64,000 bases of DNA from NCBI GenBank assembly GCA_963697995.1, contig OY969110.1, positions 744,001-808,000 on the forward strand. Direction: 5' to 3'. Each line of letters opens with the position of its first letter. The stretch's first letter is position 1. A program made the translations under genes and the position numbers. Below, piece by piece: positions 17,299-25,805 of the stretch. The notes beneath the pieces were generated by a model, which worked only from the letters and a program-made list of their open reading frames with translations, was not told the origin of the DNA and ran no database searches. The stretch comes from MFD00082-c5 sp963697995. GTDB taxonomy: Bacteria > Chlamydiota > Chlamydiia > Chlamydiales > JAJFMB01.

Positions 17299-18153
17299 TT
17301 AGCTATAATCTTTTGGATTTGATTTAGTCACGGTGTAGTCGAGAAGGGCATCTGGGACGTGAGGCTTTTGTTTTCCCCGAAAAAGGGATTCAAACTCTTT
17401 GGAGGCATCCTTCTCTTCTATTCTTTTGGCTTTAATCTTTCCGTAAAGGTCATCTCTTGATTTTAAGATGTAGGGCACTTCTGAGCCTGCATCAAAGAGT
17501 TGATTGAGAAGCTCTTTGGGAGCAAGGTAGACTCTAATTTTTTCTGTATTTTTAAAGGTGATGAAGCTTGAAAGGGAAGGGTATCCCTCTTTTTTTCGAT
17601 CCTCTTCAGGTGCTTGGTTTCCTTTTAGCATATGGTAGGTGACTTCATCTAAGGGATGAGAGCCAAGCTCTAAGTTCGCAAGATCTTTACCCGAGGAGAG
17701 GCTGACTCCTTGCTGCCCTTTTTCGATATGTTCGATAAGTGAATCGACAAGTTGAGTTAAAAGCTCGTCATTTTTCTTTTGGGCCTCTTTATAAAACGGG
17801 GCATTTTGGTAGAGTTCTTGAATTAAGCTTTTTAAAATTTCTTTGATCGGACCCATTAAATCGCCCTGTTTTTTTTGAGCCTCCTCATCGGTAAAAAGGT
17901 AAAGGGAGAGGCGAGAGCTTGCTTTTTCTTTGTTTTTTTTATCTGTATCGTCGTCCCCTTTTTTGGATCGATCTACAGGAGTGTCGTCGTAGCGCCCCTT
18001 GGCTGTATCGATAGTATAACGCCTCTCTTGCTTCTCCATTTCGTTGCGAAAAAGAGCGTGGATCGTGCTTTTGTCCCTAAAATGGTTTAATCGTCCATAG
18101 GTCATTAAAGTGAATATCATTAAAAATGTCATGACGATGATGAGAATATTCAA
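17299..18153 (-). CDS. Membrane-anchored protein of the type II secretion operon (GspK-like position)
   Basis: The 284-residue product has one N-terminal hydrophobic helix (about residues 3-20) and a charged periplasmic-type remainder. It lies 3 bp after the GspJ-like gene and is the last gene of the secretion operon, the position of GspK in other type II systems, and it shares the N-terminal membrane helix, but it lacks the glutamate and basic leader of pseudopilins. I infer a T2SS accessory role from position only. Confidence 0.5.
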   Translation of the reverse strand: MNILIIVMTFLMIFTLMTYGRLNHFRDKSTIHALFRNEMEKQERRYTIDTAKGRYDDTPVDRSKKGDDDTDKKNKEKASSRLSLYLFTDEEAQKKQGDLMGPIKEILKSLIQELYQNAPFYKEAQKKNDELLTQLVDSLIEHIEKGQQGVSLSSGKDLANLELGSHPLDEVTYHMLKGNQAPEEDRKKEGYPSLSSFITFKNTEKIRVYLAPKELLNQLFDAGSEVPYILKSRDDLYGKIKAKRIEEKDASKEFESLFRGKQKPHVPDALLDYTVTKSNPKDYS

Positions 18154-18156
18154 AAG

Positions 18157-18852
18157 TTACCTCTTGTAAAAAATGGGGGGAGAACTATTGGGCAAAGGGC
18201 TTGCAAAAATAGTGGTTTTTCCCTCTTGTTTCACCTCGACTTTGATGAGGGCAGGAAGGGTGTTGTATTCTTTTAGCCAAGGAGAGATCCATGTTCCCTT
18301 TGGTTGAGGATCGAGTTGTTGTTTCCCCTTAATGATCTCTTTGGCCTGAATCGTCTTTTTTTCTCCCATATCGGGGGGGACAAAAAAAGAAAAACTTAAA
18401 CCTTGAACCCCCGTTAAAAGGACCTCTTTTTTCATGGGAGGAAGCGAGGTGTCCTCCCACCTTGCAGGGGAAGGCCAGGTGGCAAGAGTGAGTTGCCCCT
18501 CTTTGTCGACAAAAAGTCTTCCCAAAACATGATTGGAAAACGGTTTGTCTAAATCGATTCCATTGTCGTAGATAAAAAGAAGCGATTCGGTTCCCTCTTT
18601 AAAAAGGGGGGAACCTTTCGTTGAAAAAAAGAGAAAGTCACTTTTTTTCGTTTTTGGACTGACACTTTTTGGTAAAATATCTTGCAATCTGTTTTCTGCG
18701 AGCATGAGGTGAAAATTGGTCTCCTCTGCGTCCATCAGTTTTTTGTCGATTTGGTAGAGTCCTGTGTAAAAAAACAGAAGCGTTGAGATGAGAAGGGTTG
18801 CTAATACAACTGAGATCATTAGCTCTAAAAGAGTAAACGAGTGTTTTTTCAC
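18157..18852 (-). CDS. Pseudopilin-like T2SS component (GspJ-like)
   Basis: The 231-residue product starts with MKKHSFTLLELMISVVLATLL, a type IV prepilin leader with the conserved Glu+5 and a long hydrophobic helix. Size and place after a GspI-like gene suggest GspJ, a minor pseudopilin at the tip. The residue before the predicted cleavage point is serine instead of the usual glycine. It overlaps the upstream gene by 4 bp (ATGA), indicating translational coupling. Confidence 0.68.
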   Translation of the reverse strand: MKKHSFTLLELMISVVLATLLISTLLFFYTGLYQIDKKLMDAEETNFHLMLAENRLQDILPKSVSPKTKKSDFLFFSTKGSPLFKEGTESLLFIYDNGIDLDKPFSNHVLGRLFVDKEGQLTLATWPSPARWEDTSLPPMKKEVLLTGVQGLSFSFFVPPDMGEKKTIQAKEIIKGKQQLDPQPKGTWISPWLKEYNTLPALIKVEVKQEGKTTIFASPLPNSSPPIFYKR

Positions 18853-19286
18853 TGGAGCGACTCCTCTTCAATTTTGGGCAGTCCCGGAACATCCCGGATG
18901 AGAAAAAAACCGGTTGTAAAGGTGTGTTCTTTTTTATCTTTAGTAAAGCTAAATTTCAGATCGAAGAGGTAAATGACGTAGGGACCCATCTCTTTTGGTT
19001 TGTGTTTCTTCTCTTTAAATTGGTAATACCCTTTGTAGGGAAGGTCTGTCTTAATGGGGATTTTTTCTCCATTCATTAAAGTTTCAAAAGGGATCTTGTT
19101 TAAGTAGAGGTCTTGTAGAATTTCCACAGTTTTTTCATTCACTAAGTGGTTTATTTCAATAAGTTCAGATGCTGCCCTCTCTTTTTTTACAATCATCACG
19201 TGTGGGTAGATTAAGGGGATAATACAGAGGGTAATTAAAGCAATTGCAATCAACACTTCTAAGAGCAGAATCGAGCGTCTTCTCAT
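18849..19286 (-). CDS. Pseudopilin-like T2SS component (GspI-like)
   Basis: The 145-residue product begins MRRRSILLLEVLIAIALITLCII, a short basic leader followed by a prepilin-type helix with glutamate at +5, matching the small minor pseudopilin GspI in size. Serine, not glycine, precedes the expected cleavage point. It overlaps both neighbours by 4 bp (ATGA on each side), so it is in the middle of a tightly coupled operon. Confidence 0.68.
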   Translation of the reverse strand: MRRRSILLLEVLIAIALITLCIIPLIYPHVMIVKKERAASELIEINHLVNEKTVEILQDLYLNKIPFETLMNGEKIPIKTDLPYKGYYQFKEKKHKPKEMGPYVIYLFDLKFSFTKDKKEHTFTTGFFLIRDVPGLPKIEEESLQ

Positions 19287-19936
19287 GGACTCTCCACCTC
19301 TTCGAGCTCAATTTTAATCATTTTTATCGCATTTTTTGTGTCGAGGGTAAGTTTTTCGTCATACTCTTCATCTGTTTTGTCAAGACAAACAGCCCCTTGT
19401 TTATTTTCAAAAACGGCTTTTAATGGTTCTGGGTAGCCTTTTAAGCAGATCGCTGCAAAAAGGGCGTTACTATCCTTCAGAGTTTCAGAGGTTGAAAGGC
19501 GAAGAACTCCTCGACTCATTAAAGAGCCCCCCGATAAAAATTTTATTTTGAGCGTCCCCTCTTCGTCTGGTGGTTGATCGAGAAGATCGTGAAAGTTAAC
19601 TGAGTGGATTGTTTTAAGAAGGTTTCGTTTTCGTTGAAGCTCATTTTGTAGTCCCTTATTGAGAAGAGCATCAACTTCTAAAGACATTTCGATCCCTTTT
19701 TTCTCATCCCCTTTAAAGACGAGTTTCACATCGGTATTTTCGATGAGCATGAGATTTTGAGCTGTATTTAGCATTGAGACCACGGCTGCGACATCAGCTT
19801 TAAACCGCTCTTCGACCATGAGATTGCGGATGTTAATCCCTATACCTCCTAAGATAAGACTTAGGAGGGCTAGGACTAAAATAATTTCAATGAGAGTGAT
19901 AGATTTTTTAGCGGGAAGTGCCAGTTCTTTTCTCAT
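19283..19936 (-). CDS. Pseudopilin-like T2SS component (GspH-like)
   Basis: The 217-residue product has a leader MRKELALPAKKS, then ITLIEIILVLALLSLILGG, a prepilin helix with glutamate at +5. The order after gspG suggests GspH. Its start lies 29 bp inside the end of gspG. Serine again occupies the -1 position. The globular part is charged and has two cysteines near the C-terminus ('AICLKG', 'AVCLDK'). Subunit letter assigned by order, not by sequence match. Confidence 0.65.
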   Translation of the reverse strand: MRKELALPAKKSITLIEIILVLALLSLILGGIGINIRNLMVEERFKADVAAVVSMLNTAQNLMLIENTDVKLVFKGDEKKGIEMSLEVDALLNKGLQNELQRKRNLLKTIHSVNFHDLLDQPPDEEGTLKIKFLSGGSLMSRGVLRLSTSETLKDSNALFAAICLKGYPEPLKAVFENKQGAVCLDKTDEEYDEKLTLDTKNAIKMIKIELEEVESP

Positions 19937-20294
19937 AATCGTCTAATTTTTCAGAACGGATCTTGATCTCATTATTTTCGACGCTCACTTGGTAAGGAGT
20001 GCCCCATCCGTCAACGGTGAGTGCCTTTTGGTCTTGTACAAGGCTTGATTGTTTGACATAATCTTGCCATCTGCTTGGCATATCGTTTAAAGAATCGGGA
20101 AATTCCGAGGCGTGAAGAGAAAGGATCGTTCTTAGCTTTTCAATGCCTATCTGTGTTTTGAATGCTTTTCCCTTCTCTAAAGTTCCTGCGTAGTTGTAAG
20201 AGACAATTCCGATGATAAGAGCGATCAAAAACATCACAATCATCATTTCGATTAAGGTGACTTTTCTTTTTTTTCTAACAGTTTTTGTATTCAT
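19908..20294 (-). CDS. gspG: Major pseudopilin GspG
   Basis: The 128-residue product forms the pseudopilus of the type II secretion system. It has the leader MNTKTVRKKRK, then VTLIEMMIVMFLIALIIGIV with glutamate at +5, and the GspG signature 'VDGWGTPYQVSV' near the C-terminus. The frame continues up to TTG 20333, but the ATG at 20294 gives a normal short leader and has AGGAG upstream, although at a long spacing of about 13 nt. The residue before the cleavage point is lysine instead of glycine, which is unexpected. A truncated mobile element separates it from gspF. Confidence 0.8.
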   Translation of the reverse strand: MNTKTVRKKRKVTLIEMMIVMFLIALIIGIVSYNYAGTLEKGKAFKTQIGIEKLRTILSLHASEFPDSLNDMPSRWQDYVKQSSLVQDQKALTVDGWGTPYQVSVENNEIKIRSEKLDDYEKRTGTSR

Positions 20295-20382
20295 AAAATG
20301 CTTAGGGCTCCTTTTAGAGTTCATACTTATCAAGAATACCTTTACCAGACAGTTTACGGCAACTCATTAAATGATCTTTATT

Positions 20383-20539
20383 TAGTCGGCCCTTAAAAAA
20401 GTCCTCTCCAATAAAAAGTGTCCCTTTTGACAAAAAATGCGTTTTACTCCTCACCAAACCTTGCAAAATAGGCTATGTCTCTCTTCTTCCTTAACTGCAA
20501 ATTTTTCTCAAGGAACCCTTACTTTTTAAGGGCAAACTA
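20383..20539. mobile_element. MITE-like element, copy 2 (internally deleted)
   Basis: 157 bp with TA at both ends. Left end GTCGGCCCTTAAAAAAGT and right end ACTTTTTAAGGGCAAAC are decayed inverted repeats of the same family. About 124 bp of the middle are missing; the junction AAACCTTG is the sequence repeated directly inside full-length copies (6338-6345 and 6462-6469 in copy 1), so the deletion was by recombination between them. It lies in the T2SS operon, beginning just after gspF. Confidence 0.85.
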
Positions 20540-20540
20540 T

Positions 20541-21725
20541 TTAACCAATAGAGCTGATGTCTGTTAAAGGTAGAAGAATCGCAAGTAAGATCATTCCAAT
20601 CACGACCCCCATAAAAATTAAGATCACAGGTTGGGCAAGAGAAGTGACTCTTGTTAACGATTTCTCAAGCTCATCCTCGTACATGTCTGCTAAACGGTTT
20701 AACATCGTCACTAAGGTTCCAGAATCCTCCCCAACAGCTAACATTCTTGGCACAAGCGCTGGAAAATAAGCTGATTGTTGAAGTTCTTGGCTTAAGCGTC
20801 TTCCTTCGATAATTCGCCCTTCAGCAAGTTTCACTTCCTCTTCTAAAACCACGTTTCTCATCACTTGTCTTGAAATTTTTAGAGCTTCAATTAAGGGAAG
20901 CCCTCCTTGAAGAAGAGTTCCTAAAGTTCTGCAAAACCTAGCCACTGCCGCCTGGATTGTTAACTTTCTGATAAACGGAATTTTTAAAAAAGTTTTCTCC
21001 ATCCAAATTTGTCCTTTTGGAGAGCGCAAGAAGAAGACAATATAGCTGATTAGTCCGGCGATCATGGGCAAATAGAGCCACCACCATTTTCTTAAAAATT
21101 TACTTGTTCCAAGAACGATGCGGGTAAAAGTATTGAGTTCTCTTCCCTCGAAAATGCCCTCAATTGAAGGGACGACAAATCCGATCAATAAACTAATAAC
21201 AGTTAAGGAAAAGAGCGCAAGAATTGAGGGGTAAATAAGCGCTGTTGTGATATCGCTTTTAAGCTTCAACTGCTTTTTTAAAAAGTAGGCAAGTCTGTCT
21301 AAAACAATCTCTAAAGCCCCAACTGATTCTCCCGCAGTGATCATGGCGCGGTAAAGAGGTGAAAAGCTTTCTTTAAAATCGTTCATTGCCGATGAAAGGG
21401 GAACCCCTGATTTGACTTGGTTGCAAAGACTTAAAAGGACTCTGTGGTAGGGCTCTTGTCGGCTTTGCTCCTCTATTGTCAAAAGGCTTTCATAAAGGGG
21501 AATTCCAGCTCCTAGTAGTTGCGACAGTTGTATTGTAAAGTTGACAAGGGCTTCTCCTGAAAGAGTTTGCCTTCTCTTCATTTCAGTTTTTGTCGAAACC
21601 TTCATCACAAGAAGGCCTTGCTCTCTTAAAATGCGGCGCGCTTCGTGCTCACTTGTCGCTTCTAGATACCCTGTACGCTTCTTTTTGTTTGAGCGGTCTA
21701 AGGCTTGGTATTGAAAGACAGGCAT
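20541..21725 (-). CDS. gspF: Type II secretion inner-membrane platform protein GspF
   Basis: The 394-residue product is the polytopic platform that couples the GspE ATPase to the pseudopilus. Both family domains are seen ('MPVFQYQALD...' then 'NFTIQLSQLLGAGIPLYESL' and the repeat 'FCRTLGTLLQGGLPLIEALKI'), with membrane segments near 165-185, 215-235 and 365-388. Its start codon ATG overlaps the last base of gspE's stop region. Length is standard for GspF (about 400). Confidence 0.93.
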   Translation of the reverse strand: MPVFQYQALDRSNKKKRTGYLEATSEHEARRILREQGLLVMKVSTKTEMKRRQTLSGEALVNFTIQLSQLLGAGIPLYESLLTIEEQSRQEPYHRVLLSLCNQVKSGVPLSSAMNDFKESFSPLYRAMITAGESVGALEIVLDRLAYFLKKQLKLKSDITTALIYPSILALFSLTVISLLIGFVVPSIEGIFEGRELNTFTRIVLGTSKFLRKWWWLYLPMIAGLISYIVFFLRSPKGQIWMEKTFLKIPFIRKLTIQAAVARFCRTLGTLLQGGLPLIEALKISRQVMRNVVLEEEVKLAEGRIIEGRRLSQELQQSAYFPALVPRMLAVGEDSGTLVTMLNRLADMYEDELEKSLTRVTSLAQPVILIFMGVVIGMILLAILLPLTDISSIG

Positions 21726-23299
21726 TACTCTTCAATTCCTTTTGTGGCTCGAAGAACTTCAGTAATGGTTGTAATTCCTCGTTTACAAAGCTCTTTCCCA
21801 TGGTCAAAAAGGCTCGACATCCCTGTTTCAATTGCGATTTTTCTCATCTCGACCGCATCTTGACTCTTTATGATTTGTGTTCTGATTCTATTGTTGATCA
21901 CCATCAATTCGTAAAGACCATGTCTTCCCTTATAACCTGTGTTGTAACACATTTCACAGCCCAATCCCTTGTAGAGAATATCACCCTTTGATAGTTCGAG
22001 GCTCTTAAGCTCCTCTTCAGTCGGGGTGTAGGTCGTTTTACAATGGGGACAGATTTGCCTGACAAGGCGCTGAGCGATCACACCGACAACTGTTGAGCTT
22101 AAAAGATACGGTTCGATATCCATATCGACAAGTCTTGTAATGGCTGAGGGCGCATCGTTTGTGTGAAGAGTGCTTAACACTAAATGCCCTGTGAGAGAGG
22201 CTTGGATGGCAATTTCAGCCGTTTCTTTATCGCGAATTTCACCCACCATGATGATGTCGGGGTCTTGTCTTAAGATATGCCTTAAGCCGGTTGCAAAAGT
22301 TAAATTGATTTTTGTTTTCACTCCGATTTGGGCGATCCCTTTTAGGTTATACTCTACAGGATCTTCGATGGTCATGATGTTGGTCTCAGGGGTAGTCAGA
22401 TCCGTGATAGCGCTATAAAGAGTTGTCGTTTTACCACTTCCTGTGGGACCTGTGACGAGAATAATGCCTTCGGGAAGGGTGATTAGTTTTTTAAAGCCGG
22501 CAAGAACCTGAGGGAGCATTCCTAATTTATCGAGTCCTAAAGCGACGTTTCCTTTTTCTAAGATACGGAGCACAATCCTTTCACCACCAACGACTGGAAC
22601 AGTACTTACCCGGAAATCGACCTCTCTTGCGCCAAGTTTAAGTTTTATCCTGCCATCTTGAGGGAGTCTGTGTTCTGCGATGTCAAGCTTTGCCATCACT
22701 TTGATTCTTGTTAAAAGCTGGATTCTATATTCAGGTGAAGGGGAGTGTCTGTTTTGTAAAACCCCATCGATTCTATACCTTACCCTCAAACCCTCATCTG
22801 TCGGATCGAAATGAACGTCTGAGGCGCCTTGTTGGATCGCCTCTGTTAGAATCAGGTTTAAAAGTTTGATGATGGGGGCAACCGATTGGCTCTCGTCTAA
22901 AAGATCGTAGACTTCAACTTCATCGCCATCTTTTCTAGCACCCGCTTGACTCATATCGGCAAGTAGCTGAGAAGCGGCTCCCGTTTCTTGGTAGCAGCTG
23001 TCGATTGCAAGGAAAATGATCTCTTTTGGGCTATAAACGGCTGTGACATCCTTTTGAAGCATGTGCCTTAATTCTTCTAAAGGCTCTAAGTGAAGAGGGT
23101 CGGCGACGGCAACTAAAATATGATCTCCCTCTTCTTTATAAGGGATAACAATGTTTTTCTTGACGTAGCTATAGGGGACTTTTTTTAATAACTCTTTTGA
23201 TAGAGTGATCTCTTTTAACTCGGTATCAATCGGCATGCCGAGTTGTTTTGCGAGTGCTTGATTGGGATCTTTTATCCCTTTGAGATCACTTTCTGCCAT
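21725..23299 (-). CDS. gspE: Type II secretion ATPase GspE
   Basis: The 524-residue cytoplasmic ATPase powers pseudopilus assembly. Domains: N-terminal GspE/PilB region (about 1-130), then the RecA-like core with Walker A GPTGSGKT (about 284-291), Asp box and Walker B (DIIMVGEIRD), His box 'LVLSTLHTNDA' and a C-terminal tetracysteine zinc site (CPHC...CEMC). The frame opens at TTG 23302, but GGGAG six bases before the ATG at 23299 sets the start. It overlaps gspD, consistent with one operon. Confidence 0.94.
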   Translation of the reverse strand: MAESDLKGIKDPNQALAKQLGMPIDTELKEITLSKELLKKVPYSYVKKNIVIPYKEEGDHILVAVADPLHLEPLEELRHMLQKDVTAVYSPKEIIFLAIDSCYQETGAASQLLADMSQAGARKDGDEVEVYDLLDESQSVAPIIKLLNLILTEAIQQGASDVHFDPTDEGLRVRYRIDGVLQNRHSPSPEYRIQLLTRIKVMAKLDIAEHRLPQDGRIKLKLGAREVDFRVSTVPVVGGERIVLRILEKGNVALGLDKLGMLPQVLAGFKKLITLPEGIILVTGPTGSGKTTTLYSAITDLTTPETNIMTIEDPVEYNLKGIAQIGVKTKINLTFATGLRHILRQDPDIIMVGEIRDKETAEIAIQASLTGHLVLSTLHTNDAPSAITRLVDMDIEPYLLSSTVVGVIAQRLVRQICPHCKTTYTPTEEELKSLELSKGDILYKGLGCEMCYNTGYKGRHGLYELMVINNRIRTQIIKSQDAVEMRKIAIETGMSSLFDHGKELCKRGITTITEVLRATKGIEE

Positions 23300-25805
23300 C
23301 AAATTCTCCCTCTTCGGTCATAGTGCATCGGTCTAAGGGTCTACCAAAGAGGAAAGTCATAGTTCCTTCAAGAGTGCGTCTTTTCTCTGCAAGTTCAGCG
23401 TCGGCTAATTGGCAGAGAAACTCTGGAATATCCCCTGGACGTTTGCAAAGATCTTGCCTTCTGATTCTCTCATAATCTTTGGCAGGATCGACGATGATTT
23501 TTGGCGTCATGATCACAAAAAGTTCAGTGCTTGTTTCGTTAAGGTCTGTAAAACTAAAGAATTTACCAATTCCTGGAAGCTCACCAATAAAGGGGATCGC
23601 TTTTTTATCGTCGTTTTTCACCTTTCGTCTTAAACCACCGATGATCACTGATTGCCCATCTGCAATCCGCACGTTGTTTTTTACTTGCCTTCTAATCACG
23701 TCGGGGCGCTCTGGGTGACCGCCTGGTTGAATCGTATCGAATGTCAGTTCCGATTCTAAGGTGATGTAGTCTGCGACGTCGTCAAGATTGTTTTCATCGC
23801 TCTTCATGTGGATTGTCGGAGTGACTTGAATGTTAATCCCGTACTGAGCTCTTGTGAAGGCTTTTTCTTGAGTCACACCCCCGATCGTATCGACGTTATA
23901 GATCCCTGTATTGATGGAGATCTCCTCGTTAATCGCAATCATAGCCGGTGTTTGGTTGATGGTGATCACAGAGGGCGCAGCGTTTAGTTGCACATCTTGT
24001 TGTGAAAGAAGGAACCTATAGAAGTAGTCGTAGGCCGGAAGCCCTGAATCGCATTTAGCGCGGCTTAAAAAGAACTCGAGCACCCCTCGGTTATTCGGTG
24101 AGGAAGCCGTGTCATTAAACGTTAAGCAGCTATTGTTGCAATTTGAGGCACAATCTCCCACTTTTAAAAGGTTGAGTCCAAAGTCTGTTTGCTTGTGAAC
24201 TCTCTTTTCAAAAAGAAGAGTTTCAATTTGAACCATCTTTTTTGGCACATCGAGCTTGCGAATAAGCTCTTTAATTTTTGGAAGAACGCTCGCTTCAATC
24301 ACCATCACGATAGATCCAGTTTTTGGATCTACGATAAAGTTTTCACTTCCGTTACTCGATTCTTCAGGTTTTCTAATCGTAGGCTCAATGGGTCTTGGAT
24401 TGACAATGTAACCGCCTGATTGATAGAAGCTTTCAGCGTAAAGCTGTGTCGATCTCGTAGGCCATTGAATTTTGGGGCTTTCGACGTTTTGTTTCACATT
24501 GACGTCGACGTTTTTTCCTGGAGGAACACCCTCTTGACCGGGAGCACCTTCCTCTTTTGGAGTCGCGGTTCCCGTTTTAACCATCAGACCGTAGATTTTT
24601 TGGAGAATATCGGCAAGTTCACCTGGATCTGAGTGTTTAGCTGTATACCAGAAGACGATTTTTTCAGCAGAGCTTCCCACTTGTGCTTCGACCCGTTTGA
24701 TGATCTCTTCAGCTTTTTTGATCTCTTCTTTTGTGCCAACTAGAAACACGGCGTTTGCAATTGTTCCCATAGTGACGACTTTTAATCCGGATGTCTCTGG
24801 AGAACCAATTGATTTAGCTCCAATTTCACCTGGTTTTTTTGGAGAAACAGTTCCCTTGTCGCCCCCTTTTCCTCCATCAGATCCTCCTAATTGATCAAAG
24901 ATGGCGCCTAAAATTTTGGCGATATCGTCTGCTTTCACCTTAGAGAGGGGAATGACTTTATACTCTTTGTCGCCCCGGTTGATCGCCATAAAATCGTAGA
25001 GTTTTAAGAGGGCTTTGATATCTGATATGGGACCTAAAATTAAGATGTCTCTTCCGATGATTTGAAGTCTTGTCGTATTGGGATTTAAAAACTTTTCGAG
25101 GAAAGTAAGCGAGCGTTTGATTTCAGCAGGCTCTGGTGATAAGACAAAGCAAATTCTCGATTCTGGTGGAAAAAGGTCTAAGTCGGAGCTGTTGTTGCTG
25201 ATTAATTTAATGCTTGAATTATCATCTTTTGCAAGGAAAAGCTCTCTTAAAAAAGGATTGAGCTGCCTTATCCCGACGCCGTTTTGCATTAAAATGGTGT
25301 CTAGCATGTTTTGCCAGGAGGCTCTTGGAATGGGGACGCTTGAGTTGATGCTCACTTTAATTTTTGAAACTTCTGGCGGGATTAAGTAGACAAAGTCTTG
25401 GGAGCCGTAGTCGATGACAAGTTGTTCAAGGGTTGTGCTTGGCTGGTGAAAAAGGGAGTAGTCTTCATCGACTGCCCCTTGAGCTATTGCTAATCTCCAG
25501 TGTTCTTCTGTCTCAACAATTCGCGCACGGACTTGGTTGATCTCGTCTAAAAGTGTTTTGTAATCACCTTCAGGTGCGCAATTTTCAAAAAGGTCGTAGA
25601 CTTCGCTGTAAAGCTCATTTAAGAGTTTATGATACTGATCTAAATCGCGGTTGACTTCTGTCAAAAGCTTTTGGGCCTCTTTTGAAAGCTCTTCGTTGGA
25701 TGGGGCGAAGAGGCCTGCTTTTTTTTCAGCAATTGTTTGAGTAAAAGCCATACCTGGTAAGATTAGGCAAAGAGATAGAAAAATTGATTTTGATTTCATG
25801 ATCAT
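23286..25805 (-). CDS. gspD: Type II secretion secretin GspD
   Basis: The 839-residue product forms the outer-membrane secretin channel. A signal peptide (about 1-22, MAFTQ) is followed by an N-terminal helical region, N domains (an N1-like 'NAVFLVGTKEEIKKAEEIIKR') and the secretin domain with 'GSENFIVDPKTGSIVMV', 'VQIETLLFEKRV' and 'DGQSVIIGGLRRKVKNDDKKAIPFIGELPGIGKFF'. The C-terminal tail after 'VIMTPKIIVDP' is about 70 residues. Glycine/lysine-rich linkers (about 305-330 and 420-440) are typical of chlamydial secretins. It overlaps the upstream gene by 4 bp (ATGA). Confidence 0.92.
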   Translation of the reverse strand: MIMKSKSIFLSLCLILPGMAFTQTIAEKKAGLFAPSNEELSKEAQKLLTEVNRDLDQYHKLLNELYSEVYDLFENCAPEGDYKTLLDEINQVRARIVETEEHWRLAIAQGAVDEDYSLFHQPSTTLEQLVIDYGSQDFVYLIPPEVSKIKVSINSSVPIPRASWQNMLDTILMQNGVGIRQLNPFLRELFLAKDDNSSIKLISNNSSDLDLFPPESRICFVLSPEPAEIKRSLTFLEKFLNPNTTRLQIIGRDILILGPISDIKALLKLYDFMAINRGDKEYKVIPLSKVKADDIAKILGAIFDQLGGSDGGKGGDKGTVSPKKPGEIGAKSIGSPETSGLKVVTMGTIANAVFLVGTKEEIKKAEEIIKRVEAQVGSSAEKIVFWYTAKHSDPGELADILQKIYGLMVKTGTATPKEEGAPGQEGVPPGKNVDVNVKQNVESPKIQWPTRSTQLYAESFYQSGGYIVNPRPIEPTIRKPEESSNGSENFIVDPKTGSIVMVIEASVLPKIKELIRKLDVPKKMVQIETLLFEKRVHKQTDFGLNLLKVGDCASNCNNSCLTFNDTASSPNNRGVLEFFLSRAKCDSGLPAYDYFYRFLLSQQDVQLNAAPSVITINQTPAMIAINEEISINTGIYNVDTIGGVTQEKAFTRAQYGINIQVTPTIHMKSDENNLDDVADYITLESELTFDTIQPGGHPERPDVIRRQVKNNVRIADGQSVIIGGLRRKVKNDDKKAIPFIGELPGIGKFFSFTDLNETSTELFVIMTPKIIVDPAKDYERIRRQDLCKRPGDIPEFLCQLADAELAEKRRTLEGTMTFLFGRPLDRCTMTEEGEFDGRK

